Shown here one piece after another: positions 1 to 10,449 of a stretch of DNA of 64,000 bases. The translations under genes and the position numbers were made by a program. The DNA lies in the NCBI RefSeq assembly GCF_000801105.2, contig NC_079512.1:40565848-40629847 (forward strand), written 5' to 3'. This DNA is from Raphanus sativus (Eukaryota; Streptophyta; Magnoliopsida; Brassicales; Brassicaceae). Within the stretch, counting starts at the first letter, position 1. Each line of letters begins with the position of its first letter. Under the pieces are notes generated by a model. It was not told the DNA's origin and did no database searches. It was given only the letters and a program-made list of their open reading frames with translations.

Positions 1-2159
1 GAAACATTAACGGACGACTCCCTCACGGCAGCCATCGCATACTGCAATGCATCCTCTTTTTCCCGTCAACAAATTTAATACTCTTTCTATCATTGTTGTT
101 ATTGTTGGCTGTAGACAAGATTACTAATGTTGGTAATCACATAGGGAATGGATATTGGGGCATTAGGTCCTATCTACTGGTATAATGAATCAAGTCGTTT
201 AATATTATCGCTTTAAGAATATTTTCTCTCGTATTGCAATGTGTGATAACCAAGTAAGAGACGTTATGACGAACTGGACAAGTCGAAGAATGAAGGGCCT
301 GGTTCACTCTTCATCCAACTGTAAGTAATGACTATATAACACTACTCTGAATTCTTCTTCGCATTCATCACCAATACCATCACTTCTGTCTTGTATAACT
401 TCATATACATGGTACCACAATGATTTCTAAAATATGCAATCACATGCAATTATTTACACTACAAATATGGGGAAGACATGTAACCACACTATCCTGATCC
501 AACAAATATGCATAGGTACATAGATAAATAACATATATGTGTTGGCAAGGCAGAGCAATAAACGGAATTGCAAGATCCACTTGGGAAATTGGGAAATTCA
601 ATGTATCCTCTTTTGTCACCAGAGGACTCGTCCTTGGCAAATGGACTAAGTATATTCTTAACAGCTGAATATCAACAAACAAGCTGAATGCCAAATAGAA
701 CCAGGAAACTCAGATCCAATATAACATTTCTGACAGCAGACTAGAAAAATCCTCATCAATTGAGCCAAATAACTCTAAAAGGAATGTTTTGAGTTGCAGA
801 AGGACCTGTAACGTAAACAAGGATATTTAATCTACCATGTAACTGTTGAGTCACAGGCTCAACCTAGTTCAGATTCCAGATATGAACACAGTTATTTTTC
901 ACTAATAGCTAAAGCTAGTGCACGAATAGTGTTTCGTCCAACGACACAGTATTAAAAGCTAAGCTGACAGATACAATTAGTCAAAAGAGGTTAAAGACCA
1001 GTGAGGTTCAATCATTAGCCAATGATGATGGTCAGAAGTGAAATGTTGCCAAACTTTTCAAATTGATTATGGCATATGTAAGCAACACAGAAGAAAAGAT
1101 CTATTGAAAATTCATCATATACTCGAAGCTGAAAGATGGATTCATATGGGGGCTCCTATAGACAATCCTAGCTCTTAATAGTGGCAGGTTATTTAGGACA
1201 CCAGAGAACAACAAGACATTTCTGTATCTAACTAATAGATCATCACGTGCATTCCTAACAAACAACTATACAGCCTCACCAATTGAGCCCGACATGGGTT
1301 CTCGTTTCACACAACTACATTGTGAACTCAAAAGCTACATGCACTGTAAAGGTCTTAGCAATTAGTAACCATTAGCTTAATCTTAGAAGTTAGAAGCATT
1401 GCTTGGGAGTTGAATGGTCATATCTCTCTTGCTGGCATGACTGTATGATTTATCAGGAATATGCAGACAAGATGAACAAGTCCATATCTGTACGAAGTAA
1501 AGAAATGACAACAGGTTAAGAAAAGAAGCAGCTTTTATAGACGCCTTCGATTCGTTGTATGAGGGTCCAAAGTCGCTGAGCCAATGGTCTCTACAAGAAG
1601 GAGAAAAAAAAATCAACCATGATTAGAAGGTGCGGATAAGGAAGAGTGACCTGCCTCCTCTATCAGATGGTAGGTACCAATAACACACCTGCTCAGAATC
1701 ACCCCATCTACGGAAAGCAGAAAATGACTGCAAACAAGAGAAGAGGAACTGACCACCAACAGAAGCAAGACAGTACCAAATCTTCAAGTCTTACAGGAGA
1801 CAAGGAACATGAGTGAGGAGGAAGAGAAGTAAAAGAGGGTACTGAACTGTAATAATAATAATCGTACACAGTGATTAAGAGAAATAATTTATGGAATTGT
1901 TGACGAAAACGGTAGGGGATAAAAACTACCACTTTTTACACAAATCTCGTCAATGTCGAGATAAACATCATCATAATCATCAACAACCAATCATCCTTCA
2001 CACTTTGATCATCTTGTTCGGGTACATAATGTCATCTTATCCTCTTCCCACTCCTCTTATCCTACACTACAGACGACTCAACAAAGTCAATAACTTTTAT
2101 CCATTGGCAAAAAGAAACTAACTTTCATATTTAAAAAAAAAAAGAGAGCAGACAGAAGA
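1..2159. other. No confident gene; possible partial exon at left edge
   Basis: I see no convincing gene here. Read on the minus strand, bases 1 to about 56 give an open stretch including ALQYAMAAVRESSVNVS, which looks like real protein and may be part of an exon continuing beyond the left edge, but I cannot name it. The remaining open frames are short, lack recognisable domains and have intron/UTR-like composition. Confidence 0.3.
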
Positions 2160-2537
2160 AACGCCAATTGATCTTACTCGTGGCACACCAGCAATCTTCA
2201 ACTCTTCATCAGTAAGCTGATACTCATTCATGCATAACCCAGTTGGCTCTTTCACCACGAGGAGCTCGATCCCTGTGATAAAACAAGGATCTTCTTCATC
2301 CCTATGGCCCTCGAACCATTACGAATCTAGCGATCCTTCCCAGTCGTCTTCCAGTAACGTTTTGACTGGTCTATAATCCCAAAACAAAGTCAAAATCAAT
2401 TAAATCAAAACTAGATCATCGTAACCAATTCGATAAAGAACTAAAAAAAGTAACTTGTAGATCCCAGGGCTTGGATTTGTACATATCTGTTGGAAACGGA
2501 ACCCAGGAGCGAACGACGTCACCGAGCCGCGACCCAT
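2160..2537 (-). pseudogene. NAC-domain transcription factor fragment, broken
   Basis: On the minus strand the sequence opens with an ATG at 2537 and reads MGRGSVTSFAPGFRF, the start of NAC factors of the ANAC053/ANAC078 (NTL4/NTL11) type. The next roughly 30 residues of the NAC domain (HPTDEELV onward) are missing, and the sequence jumps to DMYKSKPWDL in another frame. After an intron-like gap come YWKTTGKDR, GSRAIGMKKILV, RAPRGERANWVMHE and YQLTDEELKIAGVP, which are NAC subdomains C and D. They are broken by an in-frame TAG after TGKDR and at least two frameshifts. The rest of the gene, including the C-terminal activation and membrane segments known in this subfamily, is absent. It is a dead partial copy that kept intron-like DNA, so it was not copied from mRNA. 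Subfamily assignment is from memory. Confidence 0.8.
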
Positions 2538-2848
2538 CAATTCTACTTTGGGCCACATCATAAAGGCCCACTAAAGTCATAGATTACTTGAACCGACTAG
2601 CAAGTAATAACCAAATCTCTTACACTTTCCATATCCACCGTTGGATTCGAAATTCATGATCCAAGGTTTAAGAATCCAAACCTCCTTGAAATTTGACCGT
2701 TTGGAACATTTCTGTTTATATTTGACTCCCTCTCCTCTCATCTCCTTTCCGCAACACACGTTCTCTCCCTCTATCGCTTTCTCTCAGACTGATTCTCCAT
2801 AGCAAATAATCAAGAAAGAAGTTTCATAAATACTCAAAGGGAACGATC

Positions 2849-3230
2849 ATGGCGACGAGACAAGCTCAAGATTTACTCTATATCTTATATAACCCTAGGG
2901 TTTAAAGATTGATTTTGAGGCTCTTATTAAAAGTTTTGATCGCTAACTTCACAGATGATCCCGTCCATGTCAAGAACCGTCGCTCTCTTTGGGACATCGA
3001 AAACCTCACTGCTGTTCCTGGAATCGAAGGAGGAAATATCAATCGACCCTTGACCCGTAACTTTGATAAAAAGGTTCGTTTTTAATTTTTTTTTTGTTGC
3101 AAACCTTGTTTTCACTTTTGAGAATGCACATGATTGTTGAATCTGATTCTGTTTTGCGGTCTCTCTTCCTTACCAAATCAGCAAATCAATCCAAACAAAA
3201 GCTTCGGTTCTTGATGGTGCTCTTGTACCC
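2849..3230 (+). pseudogene. B-type cyclin (CYCB1-like) 5' fragment
   Basis: An ATG at 2849 gives MATRQAQ, followed by stops. From about 2955 the plus strand reads DDPVHVKNRRSLWDIENL, then VPGIEGGNINRPLTRNF. This matches the N-terminal region of plant B1 cyclins, which carry KNRRALGDIGN and NRPITR(N/S)F. A GT follows near 3074, and after an intron-like stretch a second exon-like piece ends in KASVLDG. The cyclin box is entirely absent, the start is separated from the body by stops, and the GDIGN motif has become WDIEN. It is a non-functional gene fragment with introns, pointing away from the NAC fragment 310 bp to its left. Confidence 0.65.
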
Positions 3231-3540
3231 ACAAGTTGTTGATAATTAAAAAGATTCGTTTTTTTTAAAGATCCTGTTTTGCGAGCGCATGTGGCTGTTG
3301 AATCTGACTCTGTTTTGTGGTTTCTTTACGAAACCGCAGATCAATCTGGACCAAGCTTCGGTTCTTGATGATGTTAGACGGTTAGACCCAAGAAACAGTA
3401 GCAATAATTGTCCACCAGAACCCACGAGGCTGCGAATCTGGAATACACGGATAACGTGGTCGTCGCTGCCAGGTTCGATTATGTCATTGTTATGTTTTGA
3501 GCTTACTGTTGTAGAATCATGGTAATGATCGAATCTTGAT
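3231..3540 (+). other. Partial repeat of cyclin exon plus unassigned coding-like stretch
   Basis: Bases about 3284 to 3376 repeat the sequence at about 3120 to 3220 (GTTGAATCTGA, TCTGTTTTG, AAGCTTCGGTTCTTGATG), so part of the cyclin fragment is tandemly duplicated with many changes. Downstream, one frame reads EAANLEYTDNVVVAARFDY, which looks coding but which I do not recognise. There is no start, domain or continuation. Confidence 0.4.
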
Positions 3541-4039
3541 AGGTTTGGTGGTGAGATTGAAATTGGAAAATAGGTTCAGATGGCTTGGACGTGAATTATT
3601 TTAGCTAGGAATGCGAATCTTGGTGGTGATGATCGTATTTAAGAAGATAGAAACAGCTGACAAAATACTTATTAATGGAAAAATAGCTATGTACTTTAGA
3701 AAGAAAAGATATGTACTTTTAAAACATTTTTATGCAAATCTATTGTTTTAAGTAAAAATTTTTAAAATAAAAACTTCAAAACATTTTTATTCCGCAAACC
3801 TCTTTTGTCATATAAGTATAACTTTCTTAAACAATATTAATATACTTCAACATATCGTTTGTGCAAACCTTTTGTTTTAAGTATACTTTTAATTTTTTTT
3901 GTTTAGGGTTTAAAGTTTTAAGGAATAGAGTTTTGCAAAACCTCTTTTGTCTTAAGCATAACTTTTTTTTTAAATATTAATACTTCAATTTTTTTTTTGT
4001 GTAGACCTTTTGTTTTTTAAGTATAATTTAATTTTTTTA
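3541..4039. repeat. AT-rich degenerate tandem repeat
   Basis: AT-rich DNA containing several diverged copies of a block of very roughly 100-125 bp built around GCAAACCTCTTTTGTC, then TTAAGTATAA, then AATATTAATA, then CTTCAA. It contains TTTAGGGTTTAAAG near 3903 but no true telomere array. No gene is visible. Confidence 0.45.
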
Positions 4040-4635
4040 GGGCTCAGGGTTTGGAGGGTTGGAGGTTTGGAGGGTTGGGAGGGTTTGGAGGGTTGTAGGG
4101 TTGGGAGGGTTTGAGGGTTGGGAGGGTTTGGAGGGTTTGGAAGGTTGTAGGGTTGGGAGGGCAGTTTAGAGGGGTGGGAGGGCAGTTGTAGGGTTGGGAG
4201 GGGTTGGAGGGTTGGGAGGGTAGGGAGGGTTTGGAGGGTTTGGAGGTTTGGGAGGGTTTGGAGGGTTTGGAGGGTTTGGAGGGTTGGGAGGTTTGGAGGG
4301 TTGGGAGGGTTGGGAGGGTTGGGGGTTTGGAGGGTTGGGAGGGTTGTAGGGTTGGGAGGGGTTGGAGTGTTGGGAGGGGTGGAGGGTTTGGAGTGTTGGG
4401 AGGGTTGTAGGAGGGTTTGGAGGTTTGGGATAGTAGGGTTTGGAGGGTTGGGAGGGTTGTAGGGTTTGGAGGGGTTGGAGTGTTGGGAGGGGTTGGAGGG
4501 TTTGGAGTGTTGGGAGGGTTGTAGGGAGGGTTGGGAGGTTTGGGATAGGAGGGTTGGGAGGTTTGGGAGGGTTTGGAGGTTTGGGAGGGTTTGGAGGGTT
4601 GGGAGGGTTTGGAGGGTTGGGAGGTTTGGAGGGTT
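4040..4635 (+). repeat. G-rich minisatellite (TTTGGAGGG / TTGGGAGGG)
   Basis: About 600 bp of head-to-tail 8 to 10 bp units, chiefly TTTGGAGGG and TTGGGAGGG with TTGTAGGG variants, all G-rich on the plus strand. Higher-order periods are visible: the string with GGAGTGTTGGGAGGGG recurs near 4360 and 4470. The array runs directly into an assembly gap, so its true length is unknown. GGG runs spaced by loops of 3 to 6 bases satisfy the usual G-quadruplex pattern many times over. Confidence 0.9.
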
Positions 4636-4735
4636 NNNNNNNNNNNNNNNNNNNNNNNNNNNNNNNNNNNNNNNNNNNNNNNNNNNNNNNNNNNNNNNNN
4701 NNNNNNNNNNNNNNNNNNNNNNNNNNNNNNNNNNN
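4636..4735. other. Assembly gap (100 N)
   Basis: Exactly 100 N, the conventional size for a gap of unknown length. It begins inside the minisatellite, so a collapsed or unreadable repeat is the likely cause. Confidence 0.98.
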
Positions 4736-5542
4736 CGTTAGAAGATTTGAATATCATACACACGTAAGGAATCAATTATGGCTTCAAAAACTCCTTCAGA
4801 ATTTTTAGCAAAAAAAAAAAAAAAACTCCTTCAGAATTTCAGAAGATTGAGAAAATAACATCATGAATTGTTGATTGAAAGCATTTATTTTGCTCAAACG
4901 ATCTAAGATTACAATCTTGGGCTGACGTTGATATATTGGGCTTAATCTGGGCTTATGGGCCTAGCTTATATTCCTTTTCCATTTGATACACCAAATCAAC
5001 TTCCTTTCTTCATATTTCCCCAGTCTGAATTTCACTTCATTCTGTCTGAATTATTATTTAACTCAGATTTAACAGTTTCTTTTTCAAGCCGTGGATTGAT
5101 CTTTTGTCGGGAATCACGTCTAGACATAGAAGATCAAGGTAATGTATAATTCATTAGTTCGTTACAAAATCATGAGTGAATTGTTACCAAGTTTCTGTTC
5201 CCTGAAAAGAGATTTTCTGTTACATTTATTCCAATTTAATTTGTTGTTAAATTCAATTTTAATATAACCACTGATTCGCTTGGATGTAACTGTGTAATAA
5301 ATTTGTTCCTTTGTGTGATTCTTGTAAGAAACAAAAAATAAAATATATCATAGTGATCGCAAACTGTTCGACAAAAAGCCTCAACGAATGTTTTTGTTTT
5401 GTACAACCTCTTTGTTTGATTCATGTCTTGTTACGCACGTTAACTATATATGTCTCTTGAGGATACAAGTTCGTTATGTTCGCTCTTGCTCATTGGCATT
5501 TGAATATTGCAGATTTTATTCTAGATTACTCCAGTGTCTGCC
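4736..5542. other. 5' flank and probable 5' UTR of the DEN1-like gene
   Basis: It contains a 17-A run near 4810 flanked by two copies of ACTCCTTCAGAATTT, then AT-rich DNA. A pyrimidine-rich stretch ending GAATATTGCAG at about 5513, thirty bases before the start codon, looks like a 3' splice site, so the gene may have a 5' UTR intron. No other gene is seen. Confidence 0.35.
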
Positions 5543-6227
5543 ATGGGATACAGTTCAGATGACGACAAGATCCTCAGCTACAACGATGTCGTCCTCAGGA
5601 GATCAGATTTGGACATCCTCAACGGACCCAATTTTCTAAACGACCGTATCATCGAGTTCTACCTAAGCTACCTATCCACGGTCCACACTTCCTCTGCCAT
5701 CTCACTCATCCCTCCCTCCATTGCCTTCTGGATCTCAAACTGCCCCGACACCGAATCACTCAAAGACTTCATCGAACCCCTTAGGTTGCTCGAAAGCGAC
5801 CTCCTGATATTTCCTGTAAACGAACAATACCAATGTCGAGCTTGCAGAAGGAGGGTTACACTGGAGCTTACTCGTGTACCACAGAGAAGCCAACTCGTTT
5901 TTCCATCACGACAGCTTGATGGGACTGAATAAATGGAGTGCAAAACAGCTCTTCGAGGCGGTTTCTCCGTTTGTGTCTGATGGTGATGCGATGTACAGAG
6001 AGTGCAGTGATACACCTCAGCAAAAGAATGGGTACGATTGTGGTGTTTACCTTCTCGCAATTGCCCGGGTTATATGCCAATGGTTTAGCTCTGGAGGAGT
6101 GAAGAACCGGGATGAGTTGTGGTTTACTGATGTGAAGGAGACCGTACCGGATCTGGTTAATCATTTGAGAGAAGAGATGTCAGGGCTGATCAGAAGGTTG
6201 ATCTCTGAGAAGAGTGCGACTGTGTGA
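5543..6227 (+). pseudogene. DEN1: NEDD8-specific protease 1 (DEN1/NEDP1-like), one-base frameshift
   Basis: This is a C48-family (ULP/SENP-like) cysteine protease closest to plant DEN1/NEDP1, which removes NEDD8 (RUB) from proteins and processes its precursor. The first 94 codons from ATG 5543 read smoothly (LSYNDVVLRRSDLDILNG, IPPSIAFWI). An extra C at about 5825 then shifts the frame, and the protein continues at once in the next frame to the stop at 6227. The total would be about 227 residues, the normal length. All catalytic residues lie after the shift: His in GGLHWSLL, Asp in HHDS, Cys in NGYDCGVYLL. The first frame alone gives a truncated protein without an active site. The single-base change may be a sequencing error or a true loss; everything else looks intact. 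Its place beside TMO6 matches At5g60190. Confidence 0.85.
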
Positions 6228-7590
6228 GTAAATGAGAGATGGTTTAGTGAATGATTTTAGATTACTTTTGATATTTCATTCTTTTTTTTTCGAACAATTA
6301 CACTTGATATTTTCTAATATTCAAATATATGTAGTTAAGCCCACAGGTTTTGTAACTGTAGGCCCAAATTACTTCACTGTGGTAGAGTTATTACAGGCCC
6401 GCAGTAGAAAAGCAATATCTGAGTGAGAAGTTTTCTCTGATACAATTTAGCCATATAGTACATTTAAAAATGATTTTTTTGCAATGAATTTCGAAAGCAA
6501 ATTGTATACATCTTACATTAGAGAAACTAGCTTCATATAGACGAAATCAAACAAAAACAAAAAAAAAAGATGAAAGAAAACTTTCTAAAAAAGAAAGAGA
6601 TAAAGAAAAGAGATCATACGTTTGAGTAAGAGGAGCACATTCTAATACCGATCAAACTTATTAAATAAAATAAAAAACATTACAGATCGTAAAACGAATC
6701 CATTTTCTGAAATCTAGAGAAATTTTAACTAAAGTGGAAACAGACAAAAGAAAGCTCCAAAGAGCTACTATTAAATTATATAAAAAGGGACATGAGCTAA
6801 AAAGAAAGAGCTGCATGGGAATCTACGCCTCGATGCTTTGCTTGAAGATGGAGGCAAGAATATATGCGGGGTCTTATTGGGAATAGTGCCTCAAAATTTC
6901 TAATCCCATCCTAAATCTTCTTTTCGTTTATTTAATACACGTCTCTTGGTTAGTGTGCTAATTATCAGAGTATGCAAGCTGTTTTTTTTTAACAACACAG
7001 TAAGCTGTTTCTGTAAGAAACTAACATAGTTCTAACTGAAGGCAGAGCTTACATGGTGTACAAAATACAAGTGATCATATATGATATTTAACATTATAAT
7101 TTTTACAGAAATCGAAAACATGATCTTAAAACATAGTACGTACATAATATATCATACAAAGTTCTTGTATATATTTTATATTAATATATGCCGATAAATA
7201 CAACCAAACTAGAGTAGAATGAAATTTGATTCTAATGTTTTTGTCAGTAATTATTTGGAAATAGGAAAAAAGTTAAAAGAGTTTGAAACCCTGACTGTGA
7301 GTGAGTGAGACACCACATGCAAAACCAATATGGCTGCAACCACTTGCTCTATCATTTTATCTTTCCTCGGTTTTCTCCAAATTATTCCTTTGCCATGCCG
7401 CACGTGTTGCCCAATTACCCGGCATCCAGGTCCCACTTATACTGCCGGCCAGTCACTCTGTTCCTGCTGTGGTTAAGGAATATATGTCTGGAAGTTTCAA
7501 GGTTCTTCTTATTTGACGCTTATAATTCAAACGTTAGGTTTCATTATTTGATTCAAATGTTTTTTGTTACTTCGAGTAGGACCGATTAAA
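6228..7590. other. Intergenic, no gene recognised
   Basis: AT-rich DNA without convincing genes. On the minus strand, 6823 to 6873 reads DPAYILASIFKQSIEA followed by a stop and preceded by an AG. That resembles a last exon, but nothing upstream supports it. The open frames at 7250-7590 are short and unrecognised. Confidence 0.4.
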
Positions 7591-7760
7591 GCATCTTCAA
7601 TCCAATTCTATAATTTACTGCAAAATAAAGTAAAAATAAATTGACGAAGAAACAAAAATTCTATTATTCTATTTATGGAATAATATTATTTTTGTTTCTT
7701 TATTCCTTTATTTTTCATTTTATTTTGCAGTAAATTATGAAGCGAATTATAAATATTCTA
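7591..7760. mobile_element. MITE-like inverted-repeat element
   Basis: A stem of about 35 bp faces itself: ATAATTTACTGCAAAATAAA near 7610 pairs with its reverse complement near 7715-7738, with a further inner hairpin. The left tip GCATCTTCAATCCAATTCT resembles the abundant crucifer MITE family that begins GAGCATCTCCAAT. It is non-coding. The exact ends and target duplication are not clear. Confidence 0.55.
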
Positions 7761-7812
7761 AGTATAGTGAAACCAGATAACTGCATATATCCGTAAATAT
7801 TAATAATTCAAC

Positions 7813-7821
7813 TATATATAT

Positions 7822-7852
<31 letters not shown>

Positions 7853-7855
7853 TAA
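7813..7855. repeat. (TA)n microsatellite
   Basis: About 40 bp of alternating TA with one phase break, within AT-rich flanking DNA. Confidence 0.9.
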
Positions 7856-7997
7856 AATTAGCGTAAATCGTTAGATCCCATAAATTTTAGAATTGATTTC
7901 ATACTAGATTATTATATTCTAAGATTCTAAATATTAAGATCTGCATCGCACCGTAGTTAACAGTAACAAAAATCTCTATATATACTATATATTTATA

Positions 7998-8015
7998 CGT
8001 TTTATTACTGTTAAA
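7998..8015. repeat. LINE target-site duplication, 3' side
   Basis: CGTTTTATTACTGTTAAA lies directly before the poly(T) that is the LINE's poly(A) tail on the minus strand. The same sequence with a 3-bp ATT insertion occurs at 19990-20011 beyond the LINE's 5' end. A duplication this long is typical of target-primed reverse transcription. Confidence 0.8.
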
Positions 8016-10449
8016 TTTTTTTTTTTTTTGAATGAATGTAAAATTTATTCAAACAAAAACGTTTTACAACTAATGCAACAAATTGAAACTACAAAATAGA
8101 AACAAAAATCCAAAAGAAGAAGATTATAACTATCTCTTCACAATATTGCTAAAACCTTTACCAAAACTCCCTATCCCCTTCAAGCTTAACCATATGGAAC
8201 AAATCAAGCTTGGAAATGCCATGAGATTCTCCTCATTAAAACCCTCATTAGAGAAAACCCTATTGGGACAAAACTCTCAATGGGGGAAAAAGAGTAAGAA
8301 CCTCATGGCTAGGGGATTTTATCTTCAACCCTCTTGCTTCAAACACTTTTATTAACACTCTTCAAGAGAACTTCTCCCTTTTCTTTTTCCAGAAGTAACC
8401 AGCTCAACACAAAGACTCGCACTTCAAACTTCAGACTCTAGTTTCAATCCATTTAACCAAACTCTCTTCTAGATATTGTTTACCCTTCCCTTTAACCAAT
8501 AGCAGCTTCAAACGGACCATCTTATCAACCAACTTTGACAGAATTTCAACACTTTTCGGTTGCTCTCCATGCTTCCTATCATTTCTCTCGCTCCATATAC
8601 TGTGAGCCAGAGTCTGGAAAGTGTATCGAATAAGAAAACTCTCTGTATCTGTTCTTTCCGATTGTGAAATCTCATCAATAATTTCAGACCACTCAACCGT
8701 GAACCTCTCACCCATGATGCCTCCCACCAGCTCTCTCTATATTCTGCCAGAGTAACAGCAACTAAAAAACAAGTGTTTATGCGTTTCTGGTTCCTCTTTG
8801 CATAGTACACAAATTTCATCTACTGTGCTATTCCATCGTCTCATTCTGTCACTTGTTTGCAATCTGTTCTTTATTGCAACCCATACATGAAAAGAGTACT
8901 TTGGCGTAGAGTGAGGGAACCAAATGCCTTTACTCCATTCACATCTAGGTTGAGCTTGGCGCAAACACATCCAAGTAGCTTTAGTAGAAAACCTCTTAGA
9001 GTATTTATCAGCAGACTTTCTCCATAAAGGGGTATCATCATCCTGATTTGCCTTACTACGAATAGCTTCAATCTCATCTTCAATTTCATTCAGTAAGGGT
9101 ACTCTATGCCTTCTTCTTCTATGACGGGTAAACACATCAGCAACACTGTCAATTTTCTCTGATACCTAGATCGATGCTTCCACCTTCATTCAATAAATGC
9201 TTCAGACATCCAGCTCGGGACCAAGAATCATACCAGAACGATGTGGGTTTTCCATTATTTATCTCCATTTTGAGAAAGGACAGAGCCAAATCTCTCATTT
9301 TCAACAGCTTTTTCCACATCCAAGATCCTGAAACTGCGCTTTCTTTGATGGACCAGAATGAACCTTTGCGAATCAAGTAGCATTGTATCCATTGAACCCA
9401 AAGAGAAGACCTGTTAGATGCTATCCGCCAGATTAGCTTCAAACAGAGGACTGTGTTTATTTCCTTCAAAGGCCTAAGACCTAAACCCCCTTCCTCTTTT
9501 GGAAGACAAACATCTTTCCAATTCACCTTCGCTTTACTAGTCTTCAACTCAGGACCAGACCAAAGAAATGCAGCACAGAGGCTTTCAATATCCTTCAAAC
9601 AGCTGCTCGGGAGTCGAAAAGCTTGGAGCCAGAAGTTAGCCATACTTGTTATAACCGAACTGATGAGTTGCAGCCTACCTCCATGAGATAAGTATCTTCC
9701 TGTCCATAATTTAATTTTACTTCTAACCTTCTCCACCAATGGCATATAGTCGTTTACTGTCATCCGTTTGGTAAGGAGCGGAAGTCCTAAATATCTCACG
9801 GGTAACTGACCTGAAGCAAATGGGAATCGAGATAAGATCTCCTCTTCCTGAGCTTCTGGAATTCCAGCAGTATATAAGGTTGATTTCTCAAGGCTGATTT
9901 TGAGACCCGACATTTCTGCAAACTCCTCAAAAATCTTGAGAATACCCTCAATAGATCTTCTCTTCCCATCTGTAAAAACCAGGAGATCGTCCGCAAAACA
10001 TAAATGAGTCAACAATATGTTCTTGCATTTCGGATGGTACCCAATTTGGTCTTTAGCAGCTGCATTGTCAATCATTCGCGAGAGGACATTCATGCAGATA
10101 ACAAAGAGATAAGGTGAAAGCGCACAGCCTTGCCTTAAACCCCTTTTGCTCTGAAAAAAACCCGCAAGTTCTCCATTGACCTGGACCGAGAAAGAAGGAG
10201 TGCACACACATAACTCAATCCAACGAATAAACTGATCAGGAACACGAAGCGCTTTTAAAGTAGTGAGAAGGAAAGACCAATTCACAGAATCAAAAGCCTT
10301 TGCTAGATCAATCTTCATGGCGCAACGAGCAGAAACATCCTCTTTATGATAGTCCTTGACTATTTCAGTGGCCAACAACAGATTTTCTACAAGCAGTCTA
10401 TCCTTGACGAATGCAGATTGATTGTAGGAGATACAATGAGGGAGAGTAC

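Noticed and set aside
3900..4060. Interstitial telomere array (TTTAGGG)
   Set aside because: Only isolated TTTAGGG-like words occur; the array unit is TTTGGAGGG/TTGGGAGGG.
4044..4808. Long open frames on both strands through the G-rich repeat, giving (WEGLEG)n and (PSQPSKP)n-like proteins
   Set aside because: They are translations of a short tandem repeat and run through 100 N; there is no gene structure.
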